A DNA stretch of 37,501 nt from the NCBI GenBank assembly GCA_002317355.1, contig DCJC01000064.1, positions 1 to 37,501 of the forward strand. The letters are read 5' to 3'. The DNA is from Prevotellaceae bacterium UBA1710 (lineage in GTDB: Bacteria > Bacteroidota > Bacteroidia > Bacteroidales > Bacteroidaceae). Positions 13,235 through 19,485 of this stretch are shown one piece after another. The first letter of the stretch is position 1, and every line of letters starts with the position of its first letter. A model generated the notes under the pieces. The model had not been told where the DNA came from. It searched no databases and was given only the letters and a program-made list of their open reading frames with translations. The translations under genes and the position numbers were made by a program.

Positions 13235-15781
13235 TTATCTTTCAATCGTCAATACACCTGCAGAATATGGTTCTACTGCAAGGGTATATGACTTATCTGA
13301 TGGCTTAACAGACATTGTCTTCAATGCAACTGCATTCTTATTCTCCATCGTATTTCCTATCTTAAGGTTACCAGGAGCATAATATTCATAACTTGCATCT
13401 GTCTGAGCAGCCCATCTATTATTGTTAAGAACGAGATTATATGCCATATCTGTTGGATTCACAACCTTCACAATGACACTCTTACCATCTTCTGACATAG
13501 TTGTAACCACATTCATCTCACCAGTATCACCTGTATAAGAAAGCAGATAGCGAGAGAAATGATTATACCAAAGGTCGGTCACCTGATAGTTTGGTGCTAC
13601 ATACACATCCTTATAGTCGAAGTTAATGAAGGCATTATCCCAATCTGGTGAATCTGTTCTGCGGATAAACAATGCTGCAGCACCCATTGCCACAACATCC
13701 TTTGACTCGCACATATTGAGGAAACCACCAGCAAAGAGGCCTGTACGCCAATCCTGACTGTTCAGATTCCACTCAGAGATGAAGAGCTTGATATTTGGAT
13801 TAGGACTCTTCGCAATCATCTCTGCATAGTCGTCATACATCTTACCAAGCTTCAGAGGACCTGTTGCATAGCCATCCTGTGGTTCATAATGATGAAGACT
13901 GAGATAGTCGAAGTAGTTGCCAGAGCGTGCTACGAATGCAGAATCCTCTTGGAATCCACCACAAGCAATGATCTTTATTGTTGGATCTATCTTACGCATT
14001 GCCTCTGAATAACGACGCACGCATGCCTCATACTTATCAACACCCATCTCCCACATCTCATTGTCTATCTCCCAATACTTTATATTATAAGGTTCAGGAT
14101 GACCGTTTGCAGCACGTTTTGCACCCCACTCGCCTGTTGACGGCTCATTACAGTAGCGAAGCCAATTAAGCGCATTTTCCATGATTTCATCGGCCTCAGA
14201 GTCAGGACGCTCAAAGCCAACACTTACCACAAGGATCGGTTCTGAGTTCACTTCACGACAAAAACGTATGAATTCATCGGTACCGAAGCAGTTCTGATCG
14301 TAATCCATCCACATCCAGTGATCCCAACGACGACGCTTCTCCTGAGGACCTACACCCCATCTCCAGTCATACTGAGCCACATAACCACCTCCTGGCCAAC
14401 GCATACATGTTGGGTGGAGTTGCTGAACGGTCTTGAAGATATCAGGACGGAAACCACCGAGAGCCTTACCAGAAGCTGTTGTCATGCTCGCTTCATCCAC
14501 CTGTACGGTTCCGTTCTCCACACAGATGGCAAAGTCTGCATCTCCTGAATATGATGGTGCAGAGAGCTCAAATTCGTATTTCTTCCACTCGCTGCCAGGA
14601 GTTCCCAATATCTGACGAGCAACAACACTATTACCATTACGAAGGGCTACAGAGAGCGTTCCCTGACCTTTTGCGTGAATATAACCAATGTATTTCTCGC
14701 CAGCAACGACATTCTGAGGACCTTGTATCAAGCCAGTCTCTCCATTCTTGCTACTGATCTGCTGAGAATAGTTCATATTGACGGCATCGCCTTTAACCAT
14801 CTTAAACTCACCATTGCCGAATGATTTCCATTGAGGAGCTACAGCAGGAATCTGCACATCCTTTGGCATTCCCTCAAAGAAAACCGCCATTCCATCGGCA
14901 GAAGTCACCTTGATGTTACGGTAAGTTGCCTCTGTATAGTTCACCCAGAATGTAATGTCATTCTTGCCTGTCTTGTCTATTTTGTTGTATGAGAGAATCT
15001 GCTTGCCATCATAATAGACCTTAGCTACGTTTCCACGACAAGAGATGCGGAGCTTATGCCAATCCTGACGCTCGTTAATCTGATTATCGGTCGCAATCTT
15101 CTTTACAAGAGGCTCAAAGACCTTCATTGTGCGCTTTCTTCCCCACATCTCAACCTCTTTCTCTACCTGTGTAGATATTGAGAAATTTGGAGAGTTTTCT
15201 TTCTTCATCATAGCCTCGCGAGCTTTGGCAAGTTCCTCATTCTTGCGCATCTCCTCTGTCTGCGCAACAGATAGTGAGCGAACCTCATAATAAGGGTTAT
15301 GCATTCGCATGAAGTAAGGATCTCCATTTGCCTGATTTCCAAAGGCAAAGCGTATGTCCATCAAACCACCACTCCAAGCACGTCTTGCCAAGCGATATGA
15401 GCGCCAATTCACATCCATCGTAATGTCATAATCGTCGGTTTCAACGGTTGTTATCTTAATCGGCTGCTCATAGCGTGTAGGTGAATGAAGCACGTTATTA
15501 TCATCAGCAAACCAACCGTCAAAATAGCCATCACGAGGTGGTATGCCAGGGTAATGCTCTGGTTCAAAAGAACGCTCGAAAAGCAGTTCCTGCCATACTC
15601 CATTATTGGCAGAGAAATAGATATGCTCGAACAACTGACCGTAAAGCATAGGGTCAATCATTCCACTTGGTTTGCTACTATCAATCTGGATAGTCTTGCT
15701 GATAGCATTGTTTTGTGCCAACGTTGTTGTACTTGTCATAAACAACGCCAGCATACCAAACAAGGTAGATTTCATTTTCAT
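13235..15781 (-). CDS. Secreted GH51-type alpha-L-arabinofuranosidase
   Basis: 848 residues with a signal peptide (about 1-22, ending TTLAQ). An N-terminal segment with YGQLFEHIYFSANNGVWQELLFERSFEP is typical of the family. A carbohydrate-binding or jelly-roll insert follows (about 220-430), then the catalytic TIM barrel from LGGFRPDIF (441). MRWPGGGYVAQYDWRWGVGP (460-479) is the barrel signature. The acid/base is Glu575 in EIDNEMW and the nucleophile Glu670 in FISEWN. A C-terminal beta-domain ends the protein. It releases arabinofuranose side chains from arabinoxylan or arabinan in the periplasm or outside. ATGs at 15781 and 15775 are both possible starts. The leader carries the same 28-bp element as the esterase gene. 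A Nudix-type regulator of the family that includes Bacteroides AraR is encoded about 1.4 kb upstream. Confidence 0.92.
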   Translation of the reverse strand: MKMKSTLFGMLALFMTSTTTLAQNNAISKTIQIDSSKPSGMIDPMLYGQLFEHIYFSANNGVWQELLFERSFEPEHYPGIPPRDGYFDGWFADDNNVLHSPTRYEQPIKITTVETDDYDITMDVNWRSYRLARRAWSGGLMDIRFAFGNQANGDPYFMRMHNPYYEVRSLSVAQTEEMRKNEELAKAREAMMKKENSPNFSISTQVEKEVEMWGRKRTMKVFEPLVKKIATDNQINERQDWHKLRISCRGNVAKVYYDGKQILSYNKIDKTGKNDITFWVNYTEATYRNIKVTSADGMAVFFEGMPKDVQIPAVAPQWKSFGNGEFKMVKGDAVNMNYSQQISSKNGETGLIQGPQNVVAGEKYIGYIHAKGQGTLSVALRNGNSVVARQILGTPGSEWKKYEFELSAPSYSGDADFAICVENGTVQVDEASMTTASGKALGGFRPDIFKTVQQLHPTCMRWPGGGYVAQYDWRWGVGPQEKRRRWDHWMWMDYDQNCFGTDEFIRFCREVNSEPILVVSVGFERPDSEADEIMENALNWLRYCNEPSTGEWGAKRAANGHPEPYNIKYWEIDNEMWEMGVDKYEACVRRYSEAMRKIDPTIKIIACGGFQEDSAFVARSGNYFDYLSLHHYEPQDGYATGPLKLGKMYDDYAEMIAKSPNPNIKLFISEWNLNSQDWRTGLFAGGFLNMCESKDVVAMGAAALFIRRTDSPDWDNAFINFDYKDVYVAPNYQVTDLWYNHFSRYLLSYTGDTGEMNVVTTMSEDGKSVIVKVVNPTDMAYNLVLNNNRWAAQTDASYEYYAPGNLKIGNTMENKNAVALKTMSVKPSDKSYTLAVEPYSAGVLTIER

Positions 15782-15800
15782 ATTATTCGGTTTATAGTAA

Positions 15801-15828
15801 TTTAGGTTCTATAAATAGTTACTACACA
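15801..15828 (-). promoter_or_regulatory. Conserved 5' leader element, GH51 copy
   Basis: This matches 25 of 28 bases of the element at 10330-10357; on the minus strand it starts TGTGTAGTAACT and ends AGAACCTAAA. It begins about 4 bp after the predicted transcription start and ends 20 bp before the ATG. Confidence 0.65.
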
Positions 15829-15838
15829 TTCTTGGTTG

Positions 15839-15870
15839 CAAAGATACAAAATATCACCGACATTTGCAAA
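15839..15870 (-). promoter_or_regulatory. Promoter of the GH51 gene
   Basis: On the minus strand TTTG (15867-15870), a 20-bp spacer and TATCTTTG (15839-15846). The start of transcription is expected near 15832. Confidence 0.75.
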
Positions 15871-15918
15871 TGATCACTCTACTTTTTCATCTGGAAAACC
15901 AAGCATTTATCAGTAAAC

Positions 15919-16100
15919 AACGTGAGTTCGACGAATTAAGATCTGCTTATGTTAGAGTAAGATAAGTTGCTTTCGCCATCTAAAAAAACAGAATAAAACA
16001 GATAAAAACCAAATAAAACATTTGTTTTCTTTTGTATTCCAAGGTTTTCTTTTGTTTTTTTAAATCGCGTAAGCAAATTCGACGAATTGACGTTATTTTA
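15919..16100. repeat. MITE-like element bounded by TTCGACGAATT arms
   Basis: The left arm AACGTGAGTTCGACGAATT (15919-15937) and the right arm AATTCGACGAATTGACGTT (16076-16094) are inverted copies. The arms recur near both ends of the window. The interior (about 140 bp) is AT-rich, contains two direct copies of TTTTCTTTTGT (about 16024 and 16045), and has no reading frame. Size, inverted ends and dispersal suggest a non-autonomous mobile element, although no target duplication was recognised. Confidence 0.55.
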
Positions 16101-16186
16101 GGATTTACATGCCCCTAACGATATTTGAAACGATGATTGCTATTTAATTATCCCCACTAAATTTCCGCTGAGCCATAAAAATATTT

Positions 16187-16227
16187 AAGGTCAAGTTCAG
16201 CAATTCTGCTTAAACTTGACCTTTTGT
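16187..16227. terminator. Strong hairpin, AAGGTCAAGTT stem
   Basis: The perfect 11-bp stem AAGGTCAAGTT/AACTTGACCTT (16187-16197 and 16213-16223) is followed by TTTTGTATTTT on the plus strand. It belongs to the same hairpin type as 12463-12499 and 13176-13210, but no plus-strand gene ends here. Confidence 0.65.
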
Positions 16228-16319
16228 ATTTTCCCCAGTTTTCGTCAAATATACCGTTTTATATTCCCCAAAAGTGACATCTTCAATGTGTCACATTTCA
16301 TAAATCTTACACTTATTTC
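16187..16319 (-). ncRNA. Candidate orphan small RNA
   Basis: A full promoter (16326-16357) points left and a strong hairpin (16187-16223) lies about 100-130 bp downstream, with no convincing gene between. On the minus strand the transcript would contain a hairpin GTGACA/TGTCAC (16274-16279 and 16289-16294) and a tiny frame of 18 codons (16301 to 16245) of doubtful meaning. The T run after the hairpin is poor on the minus strand (AAATATTTTT), so termination there is uncertain. A long GH51 leader is the alternative, but that gene has its own promoter. Confidence 0.4.
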
Positions 16320-16325
16320 CGAGTG

Positions 16326-16357
16326 CAAAGGTAGAAATAATATATGGGTTATGCAAA
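16326..16357 (-). promoter_or_regulatory. Orphan promoter
   Basis: On the minus strand TTTG (16354-16357), an exact 20-bp spacer and TACCTTTG (16326-16333). The nearest start downstream is GH51, 545 bp away, with a hairpin in between. Confidence 0.6.
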
Positions 16358-16699
16358 ATTTCGTGTTTCATAAAGTTCATGATTTATAACATATTGTACT
16401 TTTTACACTTGTGCAACAATTTGCATAACTATTGCATATTTGCAATCTACCTCATTAACAACAAGTTAGATACGCATCATTCAAGCAATTATGTTCATCA
16501 CGAAATGAAAACATTTCTGAAACATAATTTTAGCCAATGTAACCGATTACTCATCTATTTTTGTTCCATTTTTCCGATGAAATGGCACTTTTTCGGCATT
16601 TTTACCATTGTTAGAATATGATTATAGTTTATCAATTGTTCTTGCCAGATGACAACAAATTGTAGTCTCTATCCTACTCTGGAAGCAGAAAAAATGCTG

Positions 16700-16957
16700 T
16701 TATTTTTTCTCCAGCACTTTCTCGCACACAAGCATTGCGAGATAACAACCGAAGAAATTGGTCGTTGCCTGAACAGCAATTGCAGTATAAATGTCAGTAT
16801 CAGCAATAAACTTTATCACTACAGCACTAAAAGTATAGCAGATACAGTTCATCAATGAAGCAATAAACTTACCTGACTTGATAACGAATATACTACGAGT
16901 TATGTGTAGGAATACGTTTGCAAAAGATATTACGATGTATAAAAATAATGTATTCAT
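16700..16957 (-). CDS. Small three-helix membrane protein, UPF0316/DUF5698-like
   Basis: 85 residues, almost entirely hydrophobic, with about three transmembrane segments (roughly 3-22, 30-52 and 58-80). The pattern NVFLHITRSIFVIKSGKFIA and QATTNFFGCYLAMLVCEKVLE recalls the N-terminal membrane domain of UPF0316 (DUF2179) proteins, here without the cytoplasmic C-terminal domain. The function of that family is unknown. The gene is divergent from an NrtR/AraR-type Nudix regulator. It has its own consensus promoter, and an operator-like palindrome (16978-16996) covers its -7 region. It is therefore a likely direct target of that regulator, perhaps carrying or sensing a sugar or nucleotide precursor; this is inference. 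Confidence 0.72.
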   Translation of the reverse strand: MNTLFLYIVISFANVFLHITRSIFVIKSGKFIASLMNCICYTFSAVVIKFIADTDIYTAIAVQATTNFFGCYLAMLVCEKVLEKK

Positions 16958-16977
16958 ATTCTTTAGTTTTTATATTA

Positions 16978-16996
16978 TTGTGTAAATCTAACACAA
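16978..16996. promoter_or_regulatory. Operator-like palindrome 1 (TTGTGT-N7-ACACAA)
   Basis: TTGTGTAAATCTAACACAA is a 19-bp inverted repeat overlapping the -7 box and transcription start of the UPF0316-like gene, as expected for a repressor site. The same half-sites and spacing occur at 17072-17090, with the centres 94 bp apart. Confidence 0.65.
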
Positions 16997-17025
16997 AGGT
17001 ACGCATTTCTCGAATAACAACCAAA
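16994..17025 (-). promoter_or_regulatory. Promoter of the UPF0316-like gene
   Basis: On the minus strand TTTG (17022-17025), a 20-bp spacer and TACCTTTG (16994-17001). Its start site falls within operator 1. Confidence 0.7.
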
Positions 17026-17071
17026 TAATATGCATATATTTCACGTAAAAGGCTATAGTTTTAACAATTAT

Positions 17072-17090
17072 TTGTGTATTTCGTACACAA
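17072..17090. promoter_or_regulatory. Operator-like palindrome 2 (TTGTGT-N7-ACACAA)
   Basis: TTGTGTATTTCGTACACAA matches palindrome 1 in half-sites and spacer length and extends to 8-bp arms (TTTGTGTA and TACACAAA). It sits immediately upstream of the -33 box of the Nudix regulator gene, consistent with autoregulation or looping to site 1. Confidence 0.65.
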
Positions 17091-17095
17091 AAATC

Positions 17096-17125
17096 TTGTT
17101 TTATGCATATTTTTTTGTAATTTTG
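17096..17125 (+). promoter_or_regulatory. Promoter of the Nudix regulator gene
   Basis: TTG (17096-17098), a 19-bp spacer and TAATTTTG (17118-17125), about 22 bp before the ATG at 17147. Confidence 0.7.
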
Positions 17126-17146
17126 CAGTCAAAAAACAAAAACAAT

Positions 17147-17830
17147 ATGTCATACACATACGAATATCCACATCCAGCAGTTACAACTGACTGCGTTGTC
17201 TTTGGCTTCGACGGCACAGGACTTAGTGTCTTATTAATCAAAAGAGGCATTGAACCTTTCACAGATCAATGGGCATTACCGGGCGGTTTCATCCACATAG
17301 ATGAGACAGCAGAGGAAGGTGCATATCGTGAACTGCGTGAAGAGACTGGCATAGAAGATATCTATGTAGAGCAACTACAAGCCTTCACGAAAGTAGATCG
17401 CGACCCACGTGAGCGAGTTATTACGATTGCATTCACAGCATTGGTTCGTCAGCAAGACTACGGCTACATCAAGGGCGGCGATGATGCAAAAGAAGCGAAA
17501 TGGTTTTCTGTCAACGACCTTCCCCTACTCGCTTTCGATCACAAGGAAATCCTCGACACTGCCTTAGAGCGTCTTCGCAGTAAGATAAAGTTAGAGCCAA
17601 TAGCCTTCCACTTGCTCAACCCAACGTTCACCATGACACAAGTACAAAGCATTTATGAGGCTGTCCTTGGTCAGAAATACGATCGTCGCAACTTCCACAA
17701 GAAGATGACAGTACTTGGATACATCATTCCTACGGGCGAAAAACACACAGCTTACGGTCGCCCAGGCAGTCTCTACACATTCGATGAAGAGAAATACAAG
17801 GAAGAAATGAGTAAGCGAAGCGCAATATAA
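17147..17830 (+). CDS. NrtR/AraR-type regulator: Nudix domain with C-terminal winged helix
   Basis: 227 residues from the ATG at 17147. The open frame extends to 17030 but would include the promoter, so the shorter form is right. Residues 8-140 are a Nudix hydrolase domain with a complete Nudix box G47-x5-E53-x7-R61-E-L-R-E-E-T-G-I69. Residues about 150-227 match the winged-helix part of NrtR-family regulators, including LLNPTFTMTQVQSIYEAVLG, DRRNFHKKM and GRPGSLYTFDEEKY. Known relatives sense ADP-ribose (NrtR, NAD metabolism) or arabinose (AraR of Bacteroides). The intact box means catalysis could be retained. Two identical-type palindromes lie in the divergent promoter region; none was found at the nearby GH51 gene. 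The effector is undecided. Confidence 0.88.
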   Translation: MSYTYEYPHPAVTTDCVVFGFDGTGLSVLLIKRGIEPFTDQWALPGGFIHIDETAEEGAYRELREETGIEDIYVEQLQAFTKVDRDPRERVITIAFTALVRQQDYGYIKGGDDAKEAKWFSVNDLPLLAFDHKEILDTALERLRSKIKLEPIAFHLLNPTFTMTQVQSIYEAVLGQKYDRRNFHKKMTVLGYIIPTGEKHTAYGRPGSLYTFDEEKYKEEMSKRSAI

Positions 17831-17876
17831 TTTTCTCTCGCTTTCCCAAGACTTTCTTCCCCTCTCTTTCCACCCC

Positions 17877-18027
17877 ATCTAACATATAACTGTTAGGTAA
17901 CACACACACCTATACTATGCCTTTTAACGTCATTATATAATATAATATATTATATTAAAATTATATATAATGGGGATAGAAGACATATCCCCTCCTCTCT
18001 GTTGTATCTAACAGTTATATGTTAGAT
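17877..18027. repeat. 151-bp element with perfect 20-bp inverted arms
   Basis: ATCTAACATATAACTGTTAG (17877-17896) and its exact reverse complement (18008-18027) enclose 111 bp. That interior holds an AT run (TATAATATAATATATTATAT) and a smaller inverted pair GGGGAT/ATCCCC. Each arm is itself a palindrome, CTAACA-N6-TGTTAG. The layout resembles an invertible promoter or a small mobile element; no recombinase gene is in the window. Confidence 0.65.
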
Positions 18028-18159
18028 AGGTATATCTCCAATTTCCTTTCTCGAATTTTTACTAATTGACTATCAGCAGGTTACAGCTTTCAAAATAATT
18101 ATTTTTTGTTATTTTGCAAATTTTTTCTCATTTTCCTTTCATACCTCAGAAAAAATTAG

Positions 18160-18167
18160 TACCTTTG
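18160..18167 (+). promoter_or_regulatory. Orphan -7 box
   Basis: TACCTTTG with TTTC (18137-18140) at 19-bp spacing. It points rightward into a repeat-rich region where I recognise no gene; the only long plus-strand frame (18264-18464) is made of repeats. Confidence 0.4.
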
Positions 18168-18189
18168 CATTGTGATTCGGAAGAAGAAG

Positions 18190-18255
18190 GGCAGCCTCTC
18201 CCTCCGCCCTCTCCAAGAGAGAGGGGACTGCCCCCCTCACCCCCACAGGGGGAGT
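18190..18255. repeat. GC-rich palindromic repeats
   Basis: CCCTCTCCAAGAGAGAGGGG and CCCCCTCACCCCCACAGGGG are C-rich palindromic blocks of the type seen at 2975-3107 and 19397-19428. A further remnant, CCCTCCCATTAGGGAGG, lies at about 18401. Confidence 0.7.
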
Positions 18256-18314
18256 AGATACTAATGAGCGCGGCGAGACTAACCACAAGCACCTATCACC
18301 CAAACACCTCCCTC

Positions 18315-18371
18315 ATGGTTCCACTATGGTTCCGCTATGATTCCGCTATGATTCCGCTCGCTATGATTCCC
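18315..18371. repeat. 11-bp tandem array, four units plus a partial
   Basis: ATGGTTCCACT, ATGGTTCCGCT, ATGATTCCGCT and ATGATTCCGCT (18315-18358) are followed by CGCT and a partial unit, ATGATTCCC. It lies in the 804-bp gap 17831-18634, which otherwise holds the inverted-repeat element, GC-rich palindromes and a terminator. Confidence 0.8.
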
Positions 18372-18575
18372 ATTTATGGGCGGTCGGCAGCCCCCCGTGT
18401 CCCTCCCATTAGGGAGGAAGATAAACGGAGCACAAACAACAACACAAATGACATAAACCGATAGCTCGAAGGCCAAGAGCGAAGGTAACAAGTCATACCA
18501 CTAAATACATCTATGCAAACAACAAAGCACGCGGAAAGATCAAAGGGTTTTCGTCTAAGACGATGCATACGAAAT

Positions 18576-18609
18576 ATCCCGAGATTCGTCATAGACAAAA
18601 CCTCGGGAT
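18576..18609 (-). terminator. Terminator of the secreted protein gene at 18635-19372
   Basis: The perfect 8-bp stem ATCCCGAG/CTCGGGAT (18576-18583 and 18602-18609) lies 26 bp beyond the stop. The T run after it on the minus strand is short. Confidence 0.65.
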
Positions 18610-18634
18610 AAATAACTAAAAGTAGATATTTGGG

Positions 18635-19372
18635 TTATTTAACTACTTTCTTCTTGCCGTTGCTAATCATAATCTGCCCCTTGACAGCCTTGTTTACTGG
18701 CATACCCTGAATGGTGTAGCTTGCAGAAGTCTCAGCCTTTGTAAGAGTCTTGATGGCAGTTGCCTCGTCCTCGATGACAGTCTTGCGATAAAGCTTGATA
18801 GCCTTCTTCTTGCCAGGAGCATAGTAACGGAAACGAGTCTTACCCTCGTCAGTGTTATATCGGAGCTCATAGCCAACCTTAGCTGTTATGACAACATTGG
18901 TCTTGCCTTCCTGCATTGCAATAGTATTGTCATAGGTCTTGCCATTCTTGCAGCTCATGTCAGCCTCCTCAATGTTATTGCCCTGCTCGTCAGTATCAAA
19001 CTTGTTATAGCCGATGCCACATCCAGAAGCAGACACGATGTTGTAGATGCCTTCAGTCTCAGACTTTGAGATAGTGAAAGTAGCACCGTCAACCTTTTCT
19101 GAAGAGTCTATAGTACGGACATCCTCGCCATTGATCTTCTGATAGTCGTTGCTAACAGCAAAGAAGTTATTGACTACATCGAGGTCTTCCAATGAGCCGT
19201 CAAACACGATTCCCTGATTGTTTGCGTCATCTTCATAGACGATGAGGTAAGTGCCTGACCAATCCTCTGGTGCATCTTTTACCTTTACATACTTGGTGGA
19301 TTGAGCCAAAGCGTTCACATTAAACACAACAGCCATCATCATGGCCATACCTAAAGAGTAGATTTTTCTCAT
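18635..19372 (-). CDS. Secreted protein of unknown function with sorting-signal-like tail
   Basis: 245 residues with a signal peptide (about 1-23, ending NALAQ). The middle part is beta-rich: TYLIVYEDD, then FDGSLEDLDVVNNFF, then IVSASGCGIGYN, then GYELRYNTDEGKTRFRYYAPGKKKAIKLYRK. That last pattern is often met in secreted Prevotella proteins and nucleases with lamin-tail-like modules. The end, SYTIQGMPVNKAVKGQIMIS followed by NGKK, resembles the C-terminal beta-domain that directs cargo to the type IX (Por) secretion system. Export to the surface or medium is thus plausible. I do not recognise an enzymatic motif. A GC-rich repeat lies directly upstream. Confidence 0.75.
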   Translation of the reverse strand: MRKIYSLGMAMMMAVVFNVNALAQSTKYVKVKDAPEDWSGTYLIVYEDDANNQGIVFDGSLEDLDVVNNFFAVSNDYQKINGEDVRTIDSSEKVDGATFTISKSETEGIYNIVSASGCGIGYNKFDTDEQGNNIEEADMSCKNGKTYDNTIAMQEGKTNVVITAKVGYELRYNTDEGKTRFRYYAPGKKKAIKLYRKTVIEDEATAIKTLTKAETSASYTIQGMPVNKAVKGQIMISNGKKKVVK

Positions 19373-19396
19373 GATTATTTATAATTTTAATAGAAA

Positions 19397-19428
19397 GCCC
19401 CACCCCTACCCCTCCCGAGGGAGGGGAG
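19397..19428. repeat. GC-rich palindrome
   Basis: CCCCTCCCGAGGGAGGGG (19409-19426) preceded by CCCCACCCCTACC. It matches the block at 2975-3000 in layout and nearly in sequence. Confidence 0.75.
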
Positions 19429-19485
19429 TACTCGCGGCGAGCCTTCAGTTTTACTTCATCAAAAAAAAAGGGGATTAGAGGGAAT

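Noticed and set aside
13235..15781. Direct control of the GH51 gene by the Nudix regulator
   Set aside because: Genomic proximity and the known Bacteroides AraR suggest it, but I found no TTGTGT-N7-ACACAA site in the GH51 promoter region, so I do not claim it.
16379..16621. 80-codon plus-strand frame in the GH51-UPF0316 gap
   Set aside because: Very rich in Ile, Asn, His and Tyr as expected from AT-rich noncoding DNA; no promoter.
18264..18464. 66-codon plus-strand frame downstream of an orphan -7 box
   Set aside because: It runs through the 11-bp array and a GC-rich palindrome and has no protein-like features.
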